Positions 1-6,943 of a stretch of 7,698 nt of DNA are shown in pieces. Position 1 is the first letter of the stretch. Every line of letters starts with the position of its first letter. The notes beneath the pieces were generated by a model. It saw only the letters and a list, made by a program, of their open reading frames with translations, was not told the DNA's origin and did no database searches. Source of the stretch: Anaerolineae bacterium (lineage in GTDB: Bacteria; Chloroflexota; Anaerolineae; B4-G1; SLSP01); NCBI GenBank assembly GCA_016928755.1, contig JAFGKB010000144.1, forward strand, positions 1 to 7,698, written 5' to 3'. The position numbers were made by a program, and so were the translations under genes.

Positions 1-140
1 GCATAGTCAACTAAAAAATCCAGTCGCTCCAAGAAATCCATAACCCGGCGATTGAGACCTGTCTCCGGGTCCAATTGGCCGTAGTTTTCCATACCAATAT
101 GGAGATCTGCAAAATGGAGGACACGTATCGGACCAGACAC
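1..140 (-). CDS. sbcD: SbcD/Mre11-type DNA repair exonuclease, N-terminal fragment (3' end outside window)
   Basis: Only the first 46 codons are present; the gene runs off the window at base 1. Residues 5-16 read IRVLHFADLHIG. This is the first metal-binding motif (Asp12, His14) of calcineurin-like phosphoesterases of the SbcD/Mre11 family, which together with the ATPase SbcC/Rad50 process DNA ends and hairpins. The following stretch, with Asn-Arg-Arg and an Asp-rich helix (residues 34-45), also fits the SbcD N-terminus. The start is a GTG at 138-140. The codon just upstream in frame is TAA, and the next candidate (Met17) lies after the metal motif, so GTG is the only sensible start. A GAGGGG SD sits 9 bases upstream, inside the last codons of rpiB, and only 6 bases separate the two genes. 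SbcC would be expected next, outside the window. A different metallophosphoesterase of the same superfamily is possible but less likely. Confidence 0.85.
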   Translation of the reverse strand, partial: MSGPIRVLHFADLHIGMENYGQLDPETGLNRRVMDFLERLDFLVDY

Positions 141-146
141 TTAGAC

Positions 147-587
147 TTACCCCTCAATAGCCATAATCTTATCTACTCGTCGCACGTGACGGCCACCTTC
201 AAAATCGCCGCCCAAGAAAGCATCGACAATGTCAAAAGCCAAGCCCTGTCCAACAACACGGCCACCCAAAGCCAGGACGTTAGCATCGTTATGAGCACGC
301 GACATACGGGCCATATAAGCATCCGTACACAATGCAACCCGTGCCCCACGGACCTTATTGGCGGCTATGGAGATACCGATCCCTGTGCCACAAATCAAGA
401 TACCGAAATCATAGTCCCCATTAACGACCGCACGGGCCACCGGCAACGCATAATCCGGATAATCCACCGACACGCCAGCTTCATAAGTACCCTGATCGTA
501 TACCTCATGCCCGGCGGCCTCAAGATGGTGCTTAATGGCTACCTTCAAGTCAAAGCCCCCGTGGTCAGATCCAATAATAATTCGCAT
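147..587 (-). CDS. rpiB: Ribose-5-phosphate isomerase B
   Basis: Interconverts ribose 5-phosphate and ribulose 5-phosphate (EC 5.3.1.6) in the cytoplasmic non-oxidative pentose phosphate pathway. The 146-residue protein has normal RpiB length. Visible family signatures are GSDHGG (residues 6-11, with Asp8 and His9), SVDYPDYA (40-47), the active-site loop ICGTGIG (65-71) with Cys66, the AHNDANVLALGGR segment (98-110) with His99, and the C-terminal phosphate-binding arginines in RHVRRVDKI (133-141). Cys66 makes it the E. coli-like cysteine type, not the mycobacterial type that uses Glu. The frame could be extended to base 650, but Met at 585-587 is chosen because the family begins directly with this strand and a GGAGGGAG SD lies 7 bases upstream. 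It is followed after 6 bases by sbcD and preceded by a 69-base gap holding overlapping inverted repeats. LacA/LacB-type isomerases share the fold but are less likely for a stand-alone gene. Confidence 0.96.
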   Translation of the reverse strand: MRIIIGSDHGGFDLKVAIKHHLEAAGHEVYDQGTYEAGVSVDYPDYALPVARAVVNGDYDFGILICGTGIGISIAANKVRGARVALCTDAYMARMSRAHNDANVLALGGRVVGQGLAFDIVDAFLGGDFEGGRHVRRVDKIMAIEG

Positions 588-600
588 CACGCATCTCCCT

Positions 601-641
601 CCACAAAGTGGTGCATTGCACTTTCTTAAATGCACTGCACC
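601..641 (-). promoter_or_regulatory. Overlapping dyads upstream of rpiB (operator or RNA switch candidate)
   Basis: Three mutually exclusive inverted repeats share this stretch. (a) 610-620 pairs with 631-641: 11-base arms, one mismatch, 10-base loop. (b) 605-610 pairs with 619-624, 6 bp. (c) 601-604 pairs with 608-611 around a 3-base loop, touching the GG that begins the rpiB SD. Each arm of (a) is itself a near-palindrome of form TGCAnTGCA, with centres at 616 and 635, 19 bases apart, as in a tandem repressor site. There is no U-run after the large hairpin, so it is not an intrinsic terminator. Whether it acts as DNA operator or as RNA cannot be told from the sequence. Confidence 0.45.
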
Positions 642-656
642 TAACTTCATTCTTAC

Positions 657-2543
657 TTACTCATCCTCAACCAAATCACTGGGGATCAACCGCTCATAAT
701 CCGCAGCCGTGCCCTCAGAAAGACAGCACTCAATAATCTCACGCCCAAGCGGGTCTAAATCAGGATGGTCAAACTTCGCCAGATATTTACGGAAGAAATC
801 ATAGAGCAGTGTAGCCCCTTTATCATAACCGGCCTCACCTACCTCCGGCTGCTCCTCCACACGCAAGAACCACCGGGCTACATTTCTACCTTCTATATGC
901 AGTTCTTTAAGTGTATATCCTAATAACGGACAACGTGCCGGCAGCAACTGTCCAGCACGGAACTTCGCGCTACCACGGCGGGCCAGGTATTCACGCGCAA
1001 TCCATTGGGGCATAAAGCCCACCTTCCACGCGCCAAGATATTGGCTAGGGGAGAGAATATAACGCACCAGTGAGTTATCACGGAACTGGTTTAACAATAG
1101 GTTAGCCTGGTCAACTCGCCGCCCGGTAGCAAAAGGCCAATAAGAACCGACGCCCTCACTGCTCATGCCGTTACCATCCACAATACTGGGATTCGCATGA
1201 CCACGGGGGGCAACCAGTCGCCAAAGCCATGCTAAAGCCGGCGGCAAGAAATGGAATAATCCAATAATACCATAGGTGGGTAATTCCGCCGTACAAGGCG
1301 GCGTGCGCACACCAAAACTACGAATATCAACCGAAACCGGCGTATTGACAATCCCCGGCATAATCCGGCGGGGGATGACAACACGGGGATTGGGGCACGG
1401 CTTACCCGGAGCATCCTCGATATGCTCCCAGATAAGGGCACGACCATTAGGCACGGCATCAATGTTCAAAAATAGCAATGGTTCTGGAGCCTGGGCCGTT
1501 AAGCGTTCCAAGAGCACATCCTTGCCATAGTGGTCGATATGATTGACCCGCATAAACCAGGAATCCTCGGCATCGGTAACCGTTAACTTGCCTGGACAAA
1601 ACTGCTGCAAAGAGGGATGGCATAGAGCCATATCGTCGGTTACCGGGTACAAACTACAGGTACGCGGAATCTCAAGATACCGGCATTCACCTGTCACCAG
1701 GTTCTCACCTAGCTCAAGCCGCCCGTCAGATTGGCGATGCACCTGCTCCAACATCTCGCTCTTGCCACCACCACTGGCACCCTCATGCATAATGACAGTC
1801 GCGTTATCATAAGGTGTCACCACCTTGACAGTGGAGCAATGCGTGGTCACCCACCCCTCACGCTCCCCCTGGGTCAACAACATCCCATAAATCCCCTTCT
1901 TCGCACTAGGACCAGGATAGAGATTGTAAGCAAAAACCTCGTGTAAGCCCTCCATCCGGTTATGGACAACTACTTGTTTACCCTCAAAGTGCGTATGGCG
2001 GAATGGTGGTGCAATATAAAGCATTGACTCCGGGTGAAAATCAGCCGGGATATCCTCGTAAGCGATAATGCCTTGTAATAACGCCAGGCTCAAGGCGAAG
2101 AAGCCGGCATTACGCGGCACAATCACCACGGAATCCATCCCCATCTCTTTCTGACCGGAGATAAAGCCAAACATCGCCAGGGATTGCCCTCGTAACCAGG
2201 AGAAAGTGTCCTCACGCAGAACCGCGAAATCCTCTCCAAAACGTTCCCGGAAGCGAGGCTTATCCGTCGGTAGATTGTCGGCAATCACCATACAATCCGG
2301 GTCACGGCGGCGCATATAGGGTTCAGGATAATTAGCGGAAATCCCGTTACGTACCCGGGACACAGTGGCCTCAAGGACCTGACCCTGTCCGGGAACATCA
2401 TAAGTTACCTCGAAGTAATTCCGTCCCAACCCACCACAGGAGAGATTAACCAATTCCGTAATTGAACTGGCAACAGTAACGCTTTTACAGCCCTCTAACA
2501 GTTTCCGGGCATCCTCCGGTAAATTATATTTTTTCCACTTCAT
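657..2543 (-). CDS. DUF4914 family protein, PEP carboxykinase-like
   Basis: 628 residues; I recognise it as the DUF4914 family, which has no assigned reaction as far as I know. What can be seen is a PEP carboxykinase-like core. GPSAKKGIYGMLL (211-223) followed by THCS (234-237) mirrors the PEPCK segment that carries the metal-binding Lys and His. HEGASGGGKSEM (253-264) is the P-loop, with Lys261 and Ser262. VTDDMAL (301-307) is in the place of the Asp-Asp metal/nucleotide motif. A later Gly/Arg-containing stretch, SSEGVGSYWPFATGRR (461-476), lies where PEPCK closes its active site. No signal peptide or clear membrane span is seen, although 424-441 is hydrophobic. The ATG at 2541-2543 has an AAGGAAGGG SD 6 bases upstream. 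It lies between the argS group and rpiB. Inference: a nucleotide-dependent phosphotransferase or carboxykinase-like enzyme of central metabolism; the substrate is unknown, and I would not call it PEPCK. Confidence 0.85.
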   Translation of the reverse strand: MKWKKYNLPEDARKLLEGCKSVTVASSITELVNLSCGGLGRNYFEVTYDVPGQGQVLEATVSRVRNGISANYPEPYMRRRDPDCMVIADNLPTDKPRFRERFGEDFAVLREDTFSWLRGQSLAMFGFISGQKEMGMDSVVIVPRNAGFFALSLALLQGIIAYEDIPADFHPESMLYIAPPFRHTHFEGKQVVVHNRMEGLHEVFAYNLYPGPSAKKGIYGMLLTQGEREGWVTTHCSTVKVVTPYDNATVIMHEGASGGGKSEMLEQVHRQSDGRLELGENLVTGECRYLEIPRTCSLYPVTDDMALCHPSLQQFCPGKLTVTDAEDSWFMRVNHIDHYGKDVLLERLTAQAPEPLLFLNIDAVPNGRALIWEHIEDAPGKPCPNPRVVIPRRIMPGIVNTPVSVDIRSFGVRTPPCTAELPTYGIIGLFHFLPPALAWLWRLVAPRGHANPSIVDGNGMSSEGVGSYWPFATGRRVDQANLLLNQFRDNSLVRYILSPSQYLGAWKVGFMPQWIAREYLARRGSAKFRAGQLLPARCPLLGYTLKELHIEGRNVARWFLRVEEQPEVGEAGYDKGATLLYDFFRKYLAKFDHPDLDPLGREIIECCLSEGTAADYERLIPSDLVEDE

Positions 2544-2688
2544 CTTAAGCCCTTCCTTTCCTTAAGCAGTTCCAGGAATTAAAAAATCATCTCCTCAAGT
2601 AAATCTATGTCCCCAGAACACGATCATCGAAAATGTCATTACCCTGGAACAGCCATAACTGATAGAGACGGCCTGACCTGGTCGCCCC
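2544..2688 (-). other. 145-base intergenic gap before the DUF4914 gene
   Basis: I see no convincing terminator and no good -35/-10 pair. The contents are small. CTTAAGC occurs twice (2544-2550 and 2561-2567), and because CTTAAG is self-complementary the two copies could pair and place the DUF4914 SD in a loop. An 8-base inverted repeat joins 2569-2576 to 2643-2650. The gap is long enough for an independent promoter that I cannot point to. Confidence 0.3.
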
Positions 2689-3543
2689 TTATTTAAGCTT
2701 GAAAAGTTCGTTTACATAAACGGACCTTCCGGCAACAACAAACTTACCCCGTGCAAAAGCATCAATAGTCAACAAGGCTTCCGATTGCGCCGGGGTTAAC
2801 TCAAACCAAGCGCCCCATATATGTTGTTCACGTAACAGACGTTGCAACATGCGCTCGGCCGCAATCGCATTATCTGCCACAAAAGTGTACAGCAACTCCA
2901 GTGGATACGGACTCCCCTCTTGTATCTCAACCAACACACCCTGCGGATTCCACGACTTCGCTATCCGGTAAATATTCGTATCCCCCATACGAATTACATA
3001 AACATACTTCGGAGCCTCTTCTGGGATATTGCTTTCAGAATCTCCCCAAGGCCGACCATTGATAACTACCGGCGTATCTTCCGGGTAAAAGGCCAGACCA
3101 GCAGCTAACGATAGCTGACCATCCTCTTGGAACCGGGATAAAAAGTTCCCCATCTCAGGACTTTTAGGATTATAATTAGCCAGACAGCCATACATCGCGG
3201 CTGAAACAGGAAGTACGAAGCCCTGGTCCTGTGTAAACTGGATATTCAAAGCCCAGGTTATCCGGGTATCATAGTGTACAGGCTCCAAATCTTCATACAC
3301 CACCTCTTGAACCACGGTATCTCCGACTTTGAGATTTCCCTTACTTATATTAAGGCCGGTGAGCGTATAAAGTTCATTTGCGACCTCATCCATGATAGAT
3401 TTAGCCTGTTCTATACACACTTCTTGGGGATGCTGCTCAAGATGGCGTAGATAAAACGTCAATTGCGTACAGTGCGCTAAACGACTACAGAGTGTAAACT
3501 CCAATGAGAAACTATGTTCAGAGACATTTGCTGTAGATTCCAT
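2689..3543 (-). CDS. Uncharacterised protein with C-terminal MUG113/T5orf172-like (GIY-YIG superfamily) domain
   Basis: 284 residues from the ATG at 3541-3543. The N-terminal ~175 residues match nothing I recognise. Residues ~179-260 resemble the MUG113/T5orf172 branch of the GIY-YIG nuclease superfamily: first strand YVYVIR (180-185), second-strand motif YRIA (192-195), a helix beginning NPQGVLVEIQ (199-208), Glu230 in AERMLQRLL, and the C-terminal GAWFELTP (244-251). Family members usually have KIG in the second motif and an Arg before the Leu of the helix; here these are RIA and Val203, so catalysis is doubtful. Start choice: a GTG at 3547-3549 is also in frame, but a GAGGTGA SD overlapping it is well placed only for the ATG. 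It follows dcd after 12 bases and is probably co-transcribed with argS and dcd. No signal peptide or membrane span. Inference: nucleic-acid binding or a degenerate nuclease; role unknown. Confidence 0.75.
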   Translation of the reverse strand: MESTANVSEHSFSLEFTLCSRLAHCTQLTFYLRHLEQHPQEVCIEQAKSIMDEVANELYTLTGLNISKGNLKVGDTVVQEVVYEDLEPVHYDTRITWALNIQFTQDQGFVLPVSAAMYGCLANYNPKSPEMGNFLSRFQEDGQLSLAAGLAFYPEDTPVVINGRPWGDSESNIPEEAPKYVYVIRMGDTNIYRIAKSWNPQGVLVEIQEGSPYPLELLYTFVADNAIAAERMLQRLLREQHIWGAWFELTPAQSEALLTIDAFARGKFVVAGRSVYVNELFKLK

Positions 3544-3555
3544 ATTCACCTCATA

Positions 3556-4116
3556 TCATAAACGCGGCAATACGATACCTGTCTGGCCCTGGTATTTCCC
3601 CGCCTTGTCGGCATAAGAGACCTCACAAGGGGTATCACCCTCAAAGAAAAGGACCTGGGCGATACCCTCATTGGCATAAATCTTAGCCGGCAAAGGTGTT
3701 GTGTTACTGATCTCAATAGTAATATACCCATGCCAGCCAGGCTCCAAAGGGGTAAAGTTCGTCACAATACCACAACGCGCATAAGTAGATTTACCCAACA
3801 CGAGGCCCGACACATTGCGCGGCATACGAATATACTCCAGACTGCGGGCCAGCGCGAAAGAGTTCGGCGGTACGATACACACAGCACCTTGAAAATCGGC
3901 CAACGCACGAGTATCTAAGTGTTTTGGGTCTACCACAGAGAGGTCACCAACCCCCGAAGTAAAGACCTTAAACTCATCCGCGACACGGATATCATAACCA
4001 TAAGAAGACAAACCATAGGAAATTACGCCATTTCGCACCTGTACATCTGTAAACGGCGTAATCATCTCCTGTTGTAGCGACATCTCACGAATCCAATGGT
4101 CAGGTTTCAAACCCAT
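3556..4116 (-). CDS. dcd: dCTP deaminase
   Basis: Deaminates dCTP to dUTP (EC 3.5.4.13), feeding dTMP synthesis in the cytoplasm. The 186-residue protein is full length for this Dcd subgroup and contains its hallmarks in order: PDHWIREM near the N-terminus (5-12), SSYGYDIR (37-44), PPNSFALAR (83-91), GKSTYARCG (108-116) with Ser110 and Arg114, TPLEPGWHGYITIEISN (122-138) with the expected catalytic Glu135, and the nucleotide-contacting tail GKYQGQTG (173-180). The GKSTYAR form resembles monofunctional deaminases more than the bifunctional deaminase/dUTPases, but that distinction is inference. The start at 4114-4116 gives the family N-terminus; its GAGGAG SD is 12 bases away, longer than usual, so initiation may be modest. 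It sits 42 bases after argS and 12 before the MUG113-like gene, consistent with one transcript. Confidence 0.96.
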   Translation of the reverse strand: MGLKPDHWIREMSLQQEMITPFTDVQVRNGVISYGLSSYGYDIRVADEFKVFTSGVGDLSVVDPKHLDTRALADFQGAVCIVPPNSFALARSLEYIRMPRNVSGLVLGKSTYARCGIVTNFTPLEPGWHGYITIEISNTTPLPAKIYANEGIAQVLFFEGDTPCEVSYADKAGKYQGQTGIVLPRL

Positions 4117-4158
4117 AAAGCTTATCCACTCCTCACAGTACTTCTAACTTTAGATATA

Positions 4159-5862
4159 CTACATCCGCTCTGGGGCATCCATCCCCATCAGATGCAAAAC
4201 ACGGGCCAAAACAACCTTCGCCGCACGCACCAACATCAAACGCGCCTTGGTTAACTCCACATCGCCCTCATCAAGGGAGATAATCCGGCACTCATGGTAA
4301 AAAACATGGAAAAGCGCGGCTAACTCAGATGCATACGTAGTCAGATGATGCGGGGCCAAGTTCTCAGCACTCAATGCAATAATATCCGGCAAGGCCACCA
4401 TCTTGCGTATCAGGGCCAACTCACTGGGATGGGTCAATAGCGCAGGGTCACCCGTCACAAATGGGTCCAGGCCCTCCTCCTCGGCCTTGCGCAACACCCC
4501 GGCAATGCGCGTATGAGCATATTGCACATAATAAACAGGGTTGCGGTCCGATTGTTCAACCGCCAAATCCAGGTCGAAATCCAACTTAACATCCACAGTG
4601 CGGGTGAGCATCATAAAGCGAATTGGGTCAGGCCCCACCTCGTCCACCAACTCCCGCAAGGTAACAAACTCACCGGAACTCTTGGACATCCGGACCTCTT
4701 CCCCACCCCGTCGCAATGTCACCAGTTGGTATAAAACGAAAACCAGTCGCTCTACATCCAGGCCAATTGCTCTAGCCGCAGATTGAACCCGTGGCACATC
4801 CCCATGATGGTCAGCCCCCCAGATATAGACCGCCTTGTCGAAACCCCGCAAAGTTAACTTATCCCACACATAAGCAATATCCGACGCTAGATAAGTGGGC
4901 CGGTCTTCAGGGTCAGGAATTACCTGAGGAGAACGAATCAAAACGGCATCCTTCTCCAAGTCATCCGAACGGAACCACACGGCGTCATCGTGCTCGACCA
5001 CATACCCGCTCTCCCGTAGCTTCTGCATCATTTCATCAAATATGCCCTCTGCATAGAGAGATTTCTCATGTCGCCAGGTATCAAAAGAAACCCGTAACTG
5101 GGCCAAATCATCCTGCACACCTTCCAGCATACGGTCAATACCCCAAACTGCCAATTCACGGACGGCCGCATCTGAGTCCAACTCCAGATAGTGAGGCCCA
5201 CGGGCATCCACCAGCTCTTGGGCTAAAACCGTGACATAATCACCCGGATACCCTTTCTCTGGAAAGGGCATATCTACGCCCAACAGATTAGCATATCGCG
5301 ATAGAATGCTGGCACCAAAGTTCCGTACTTTAGAGCCGGCATCATTAACATAATACTCACGGGTCACATCATAACCGGCGGCCTCAAACACCGAGGCCAA
5401 CGTATCACCAAGCACAGCATTCCGTGCTGAACCAATGGTAATCGGCCCGGTGGGGTTCGCGCTCACAAACTCAACCTGTATGCGTTCCCCTTGTCCCAGG
5501 GTAATATTCCCCCAGCACTCACCAGCAGCCAAGACAACCGGCACTTGCCGGGCCAACCAGTCCGCAGAAAATTTCACATTAATGTAACCTGGCGGGGCTA
5601 CCTCCACTTGTTCTACGAACTCGGCTTGTGGAATATGAGCAGCGACAGCTTTAGCAATCTGAATAGGGGCCTTGTGCAATACACGCGCCAGCCCCATACA
5701 AACCGGGGAGCCATAATCACCATGAGAATCATGACGACTAGGCGCAATAGGGATGAAATCAGGGACCTCAAAAGCCGGCAAATCACCGGCGGCTTGCACC
5801 TGCTCAAGTCCAGTCTTAATAAGTGCGGCGATCTGTTCACGGAGGGTCATTGTCTGTACCAT
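4159..5862 (-). CDS. argS: Arginyl-tRNA synthetase
   Basis: Charges tRNA-Arg with arginine (EC 6.1.1.19). It is 567 residues, a complete class I ArgRS: N-terminal tRNA-binding additional domain (about 6-95), Rossmann catalytic domain (about 125-410) and C-terminal DALR anticodon-binding helices (about 445-567). Visible markers are FVSANPTGP (132-140), the GSARNAVLGD strand-helix (144-153), EYYVNDAG (169-176), YIWGADHHGD (346-355), and the KMSKS-type loop RMSKSSGEFVTL (391-402). Oddity: the HIGH signature reads TIGS (142-145), so both histidines are replaced. The rest of the active site looks intact and the gene is unbroken, so it is probably functional. Start at 5860-5862: the best SD, AAGGAG, is 15 bases away and only a weak AAGAAGA is close; Met5 (5848-5850) is an alternative without any SD. 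Expression probably starts at the extended -10 promoter at 5927-5957, and dcd follows after 42 bases. Confidence 0.97.
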   Translation of the reverse strand: MVQTMTLREQIAALIKTGLEQVQAAGDLPAFEVPDFIPIAPSRHDSHGDYGSPVCMGLARVLHKAPIQIAKAVAAHIPQAEFVEQVEVAPPGYINVKFSADWLARQVPVVLAAGECWGNITLGQGERIQVEFVSANPTGPITIGSARNAVLGDTLASVFEAAGYDVTREYYVNDAGSKVRNFGASILSRYANLLGVDMPFPEKGYPGDYVTVLAQELVDARGPHYLELDSDAAVRELAVWGIDRMLEGVQDDLAQLRVSFDTWRHEKSLYAEGIFDEMMQKLRESGYVVEHDDAVWFRSDDLEKDAVLIRSPQVIPDPEDRPTYLASDIAYVWDKLTLRGFDKAVYIWGADHHGDVPRVQSAARAIGLDVERLVFVLYQLVTLRRGGEEVRMSKSSGEFVTLRELVDEVGPDPIRFMMLTRTVDVKLDFDLDLAVEQSDRNPVYYVQYAHTRIAGVLRKAEEEGLDPFVTGDPALLTHPSELALIRKMVALPDIIALSAENLAPHHLTTYASELAALFHVFYHECRIISLDEGDVELTKARLMLVRAAKVVLARVLHLMGMDAPERM

Positions 5863-5888
5863 AAAAATCTTCTTGCACTCCTTTTCCC

Positions 5889-5912
5889 GGCGACTTCAGG
5901 AAAAAAGTCACC
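5889..5912 (-). promoter_or_regulatory. Hairpin in the argS 5' untranslated region
   Basis: Bases 5905-5912 pair with 5889-5896 around an 8-base loop (8 bp including one G-U in the minus-strand RNA; the same position is a C-A mismatch in plus-strand RNA). It lies between the predicted transcription start and the AAGGAG SD of argS. It has no U-run and so is not a terminator; it may affect mRNA stability or bring the distant SD nearer to the start codon. It does not match the T-box or other leader classes I know. Confidence 0.4.
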
Positions 5913-5926
5913 AACCTCAACTTCAA

Positions 5927-5957
5927 AGTATACCATAAGAATAAAAGCCGGCAGCAA
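5927..5957 (-). promoter_or_regulatory. Extended -10 promoter for argS-dcd operon
   Basis: Minus strand: TGGTATACT (5935-5927) is an extended -10 (TGn plus TATACT, 5 of 6 to consensus). A weak -35, TTGCTG, is at 5957-5952 with a 19-base spacer, which an extended -10 can tolerate. The predicted start is near 5920, giving a leader of about 58 bases. It lies downstream of the fba terminator, as expected for a new transcription unit. Just upstream, 5967-5980 is a 14-base palindrome (5-base arms, 4-base centre) that could be an operator. Confidence 0.55.
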
Positions 5958-6019
5958 ACCACCCCAGAGAAAAAATTCTCCCCATATTTAGAGTACTTTT
6001 AGCTCCGGCGCTACTTGGC

Positions 6020-6055
6020 AAACAAAAAGGGTGCAAGCCTACTTTGCTTACACCC
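6020..6055 (-). terminator. Intrinsic terminator after fba
   Basis: Minus-strand RNA: GGGTGTAAGC (6055-6046), a 7-base loop, then GCTTGCACCC (6038-6029) and TTTTTGTTT (6028-6020). The stem is 10 bp with one G-U pair that would be a C-A mismatch on the plus strand, so it is directional for the minus strand. It starts about 36 bases past the fba stop codon and separates fba from argS. Confidence 0.92.
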
Positions 6056-6091
6056 CTGTAAAACACTGAATAAGCTAAAGTCTTTCAGGCT

Positions 6092-6943
6092 CTATGCACG
6101 CCCGGCACTGCGGAAAATCTCAATCTTGTGCTCGACAACAGCCTGCATCGCCTCAATACCAGGAGCGAAAATCTTGCGGGGATCGATCTGGTCAGGATTT
6201 TCCGCCACGAACTTCTGAATAGTGCGAATAAAGGCATTGCGAATTTCGGTATCAATATTAATCTTGCAAATACCACGTTCCACAGCCTCGGTAATCTGAT
6301 GATCGGGAATTCCAGACGCACCATGCAATACCAAGGGGATATCTACACGCTCGCGAATCGCATCTAAGCGGTCGAAATCTAGCTTAGGCTCACCCTTATA
6401 GAAACCATGAGCATTACCAATTGCCACAGCCAGGAAGTCAAAACCACCATCCGCTACAAAACGGACACACTCATCAGGATCGCTCATAGTCGCCTCGCGC
6501 TCACTGACTACGACGTGTTCTTCTGCCCCACCGATCTTCCCGATCTCGGCCTCGACAGGGACACCAACGGCATGGCAGGCTTCCACGACTTTACGAACCT
6601 CAGCAACATTTTCCTCATAAGGCAGCTTAGAAGCATCACGCATAATAGATGTAAACCCGGCACGCAGAGATTGCATCACCACCTCAAAGCTAGGCCCATG
6701 GTCCAGGTGAATCGCAACCGGAACACTGGCCTCGGTAGCCGCTTTAGCGACAATCATAGGCAAGAATTCAAGACCGGCGTACTTAAGCGCGCCTGCGGAA
6801 ATCTGAATCAGGATGGGTGCTTTCTGCGCTTCAGCAGCCCGCACAATAGCATGAGTAATTTCCAGGTTATTGGTATTAAAAGCCCCTACCGCGTACTTAT
6901 TTTTCTGGGCATCAAGCAACAGTTCTTTACTGCTAACTAACAT
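6092..6943 (-). CDS. fba: Class II fructose-1,6-bisphosphate aldolase
   Basis: Zinc-dependent cleavage and formation of fructose 1,6-bisphosphate from dihydroxyacetone phosphate and glyceraldehyde 3-phosphate (EC 4.1.2.13), in glycolysis and gluconeogenesis. The 283-residue length is that of the Bacillus-type class IIB enzymes. Visible: VGAFNTNN (19-26), IHLDHG (78-83) with catalytic Asp81 and zinc ligand His82, VEAEIGKIGG (130-139), IGNAHG (175-180) with His179, LVLHGASG (204-211) with His207, and the phosphate-binding NIDT (229-232). The active site is complete. Tagatose-bisphosphate aldolases are close relatives and not excluded, but the sequence and lone context favour Fba. The start at 6941-6943 has a perfect AGGAGG SD 5 bases upstream. 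It is flanked by a structured leader and a strong terminator, so it is probably transcribed alone or with only read-through from the PA14 gene. Confidence 0.97.
   Translation of the reverse strand: MLVSSKELLLDAQKNKYAVGAFNTNNLEITHAIVRAAEAQKAPILIQISAGALKYAGLEFLPMIVAKAATEASVPVAIHLDHGPSFEVVMQSLRAGFTSIMRDASKLPYEENVAEVRKVVEACHAVGVPVEAEIGKIGGAEEHVVVSEREATMSDPDECVRFVADGGFDFLAVAIGNAHGFYKGEPKLDFDRLDAIRERVDIPLVLHGASGIPDHQITEAVERGICKINIDTEIRNAFIRTIQKFVAENPDQIDPRKIFAPGIEAMQAVVEHKIEIFRSAGRA

Noticed and set aside
75..629. 184-codon open frame on the plus strand
   Set aside because: It is antisense to rpiB and the sbcD start, has no SD and no recognisable domain; rpiB is unmistakable.
588..650. Extension of rpiB upstream to base 650
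   Set aside because: It adds 21 residues not found in the family and runs through the inverted repeats; the ATG at 585-587 has a strong SD.
2595..2639. 14-codon minus-strand mini-ORF in the gap before the DUF4914 gene (possible leader peptide)
   Set aside because: Poor SD placement, no run of regulatory codons and no following attenuator hairpin.
2569..2650. 8-base inverted repeat spanning the 2544-2688 gap
   Set aside because: Arms are 66 bases apart with no supporting structure; expected by chance at this length.
5491..5991. 166-codon plus-strand open frame overlapping the argS 5' end and promoter
   Set aside because: Composition is that of an antisense shadow and it would cover the argS promoter; no SD or domain.
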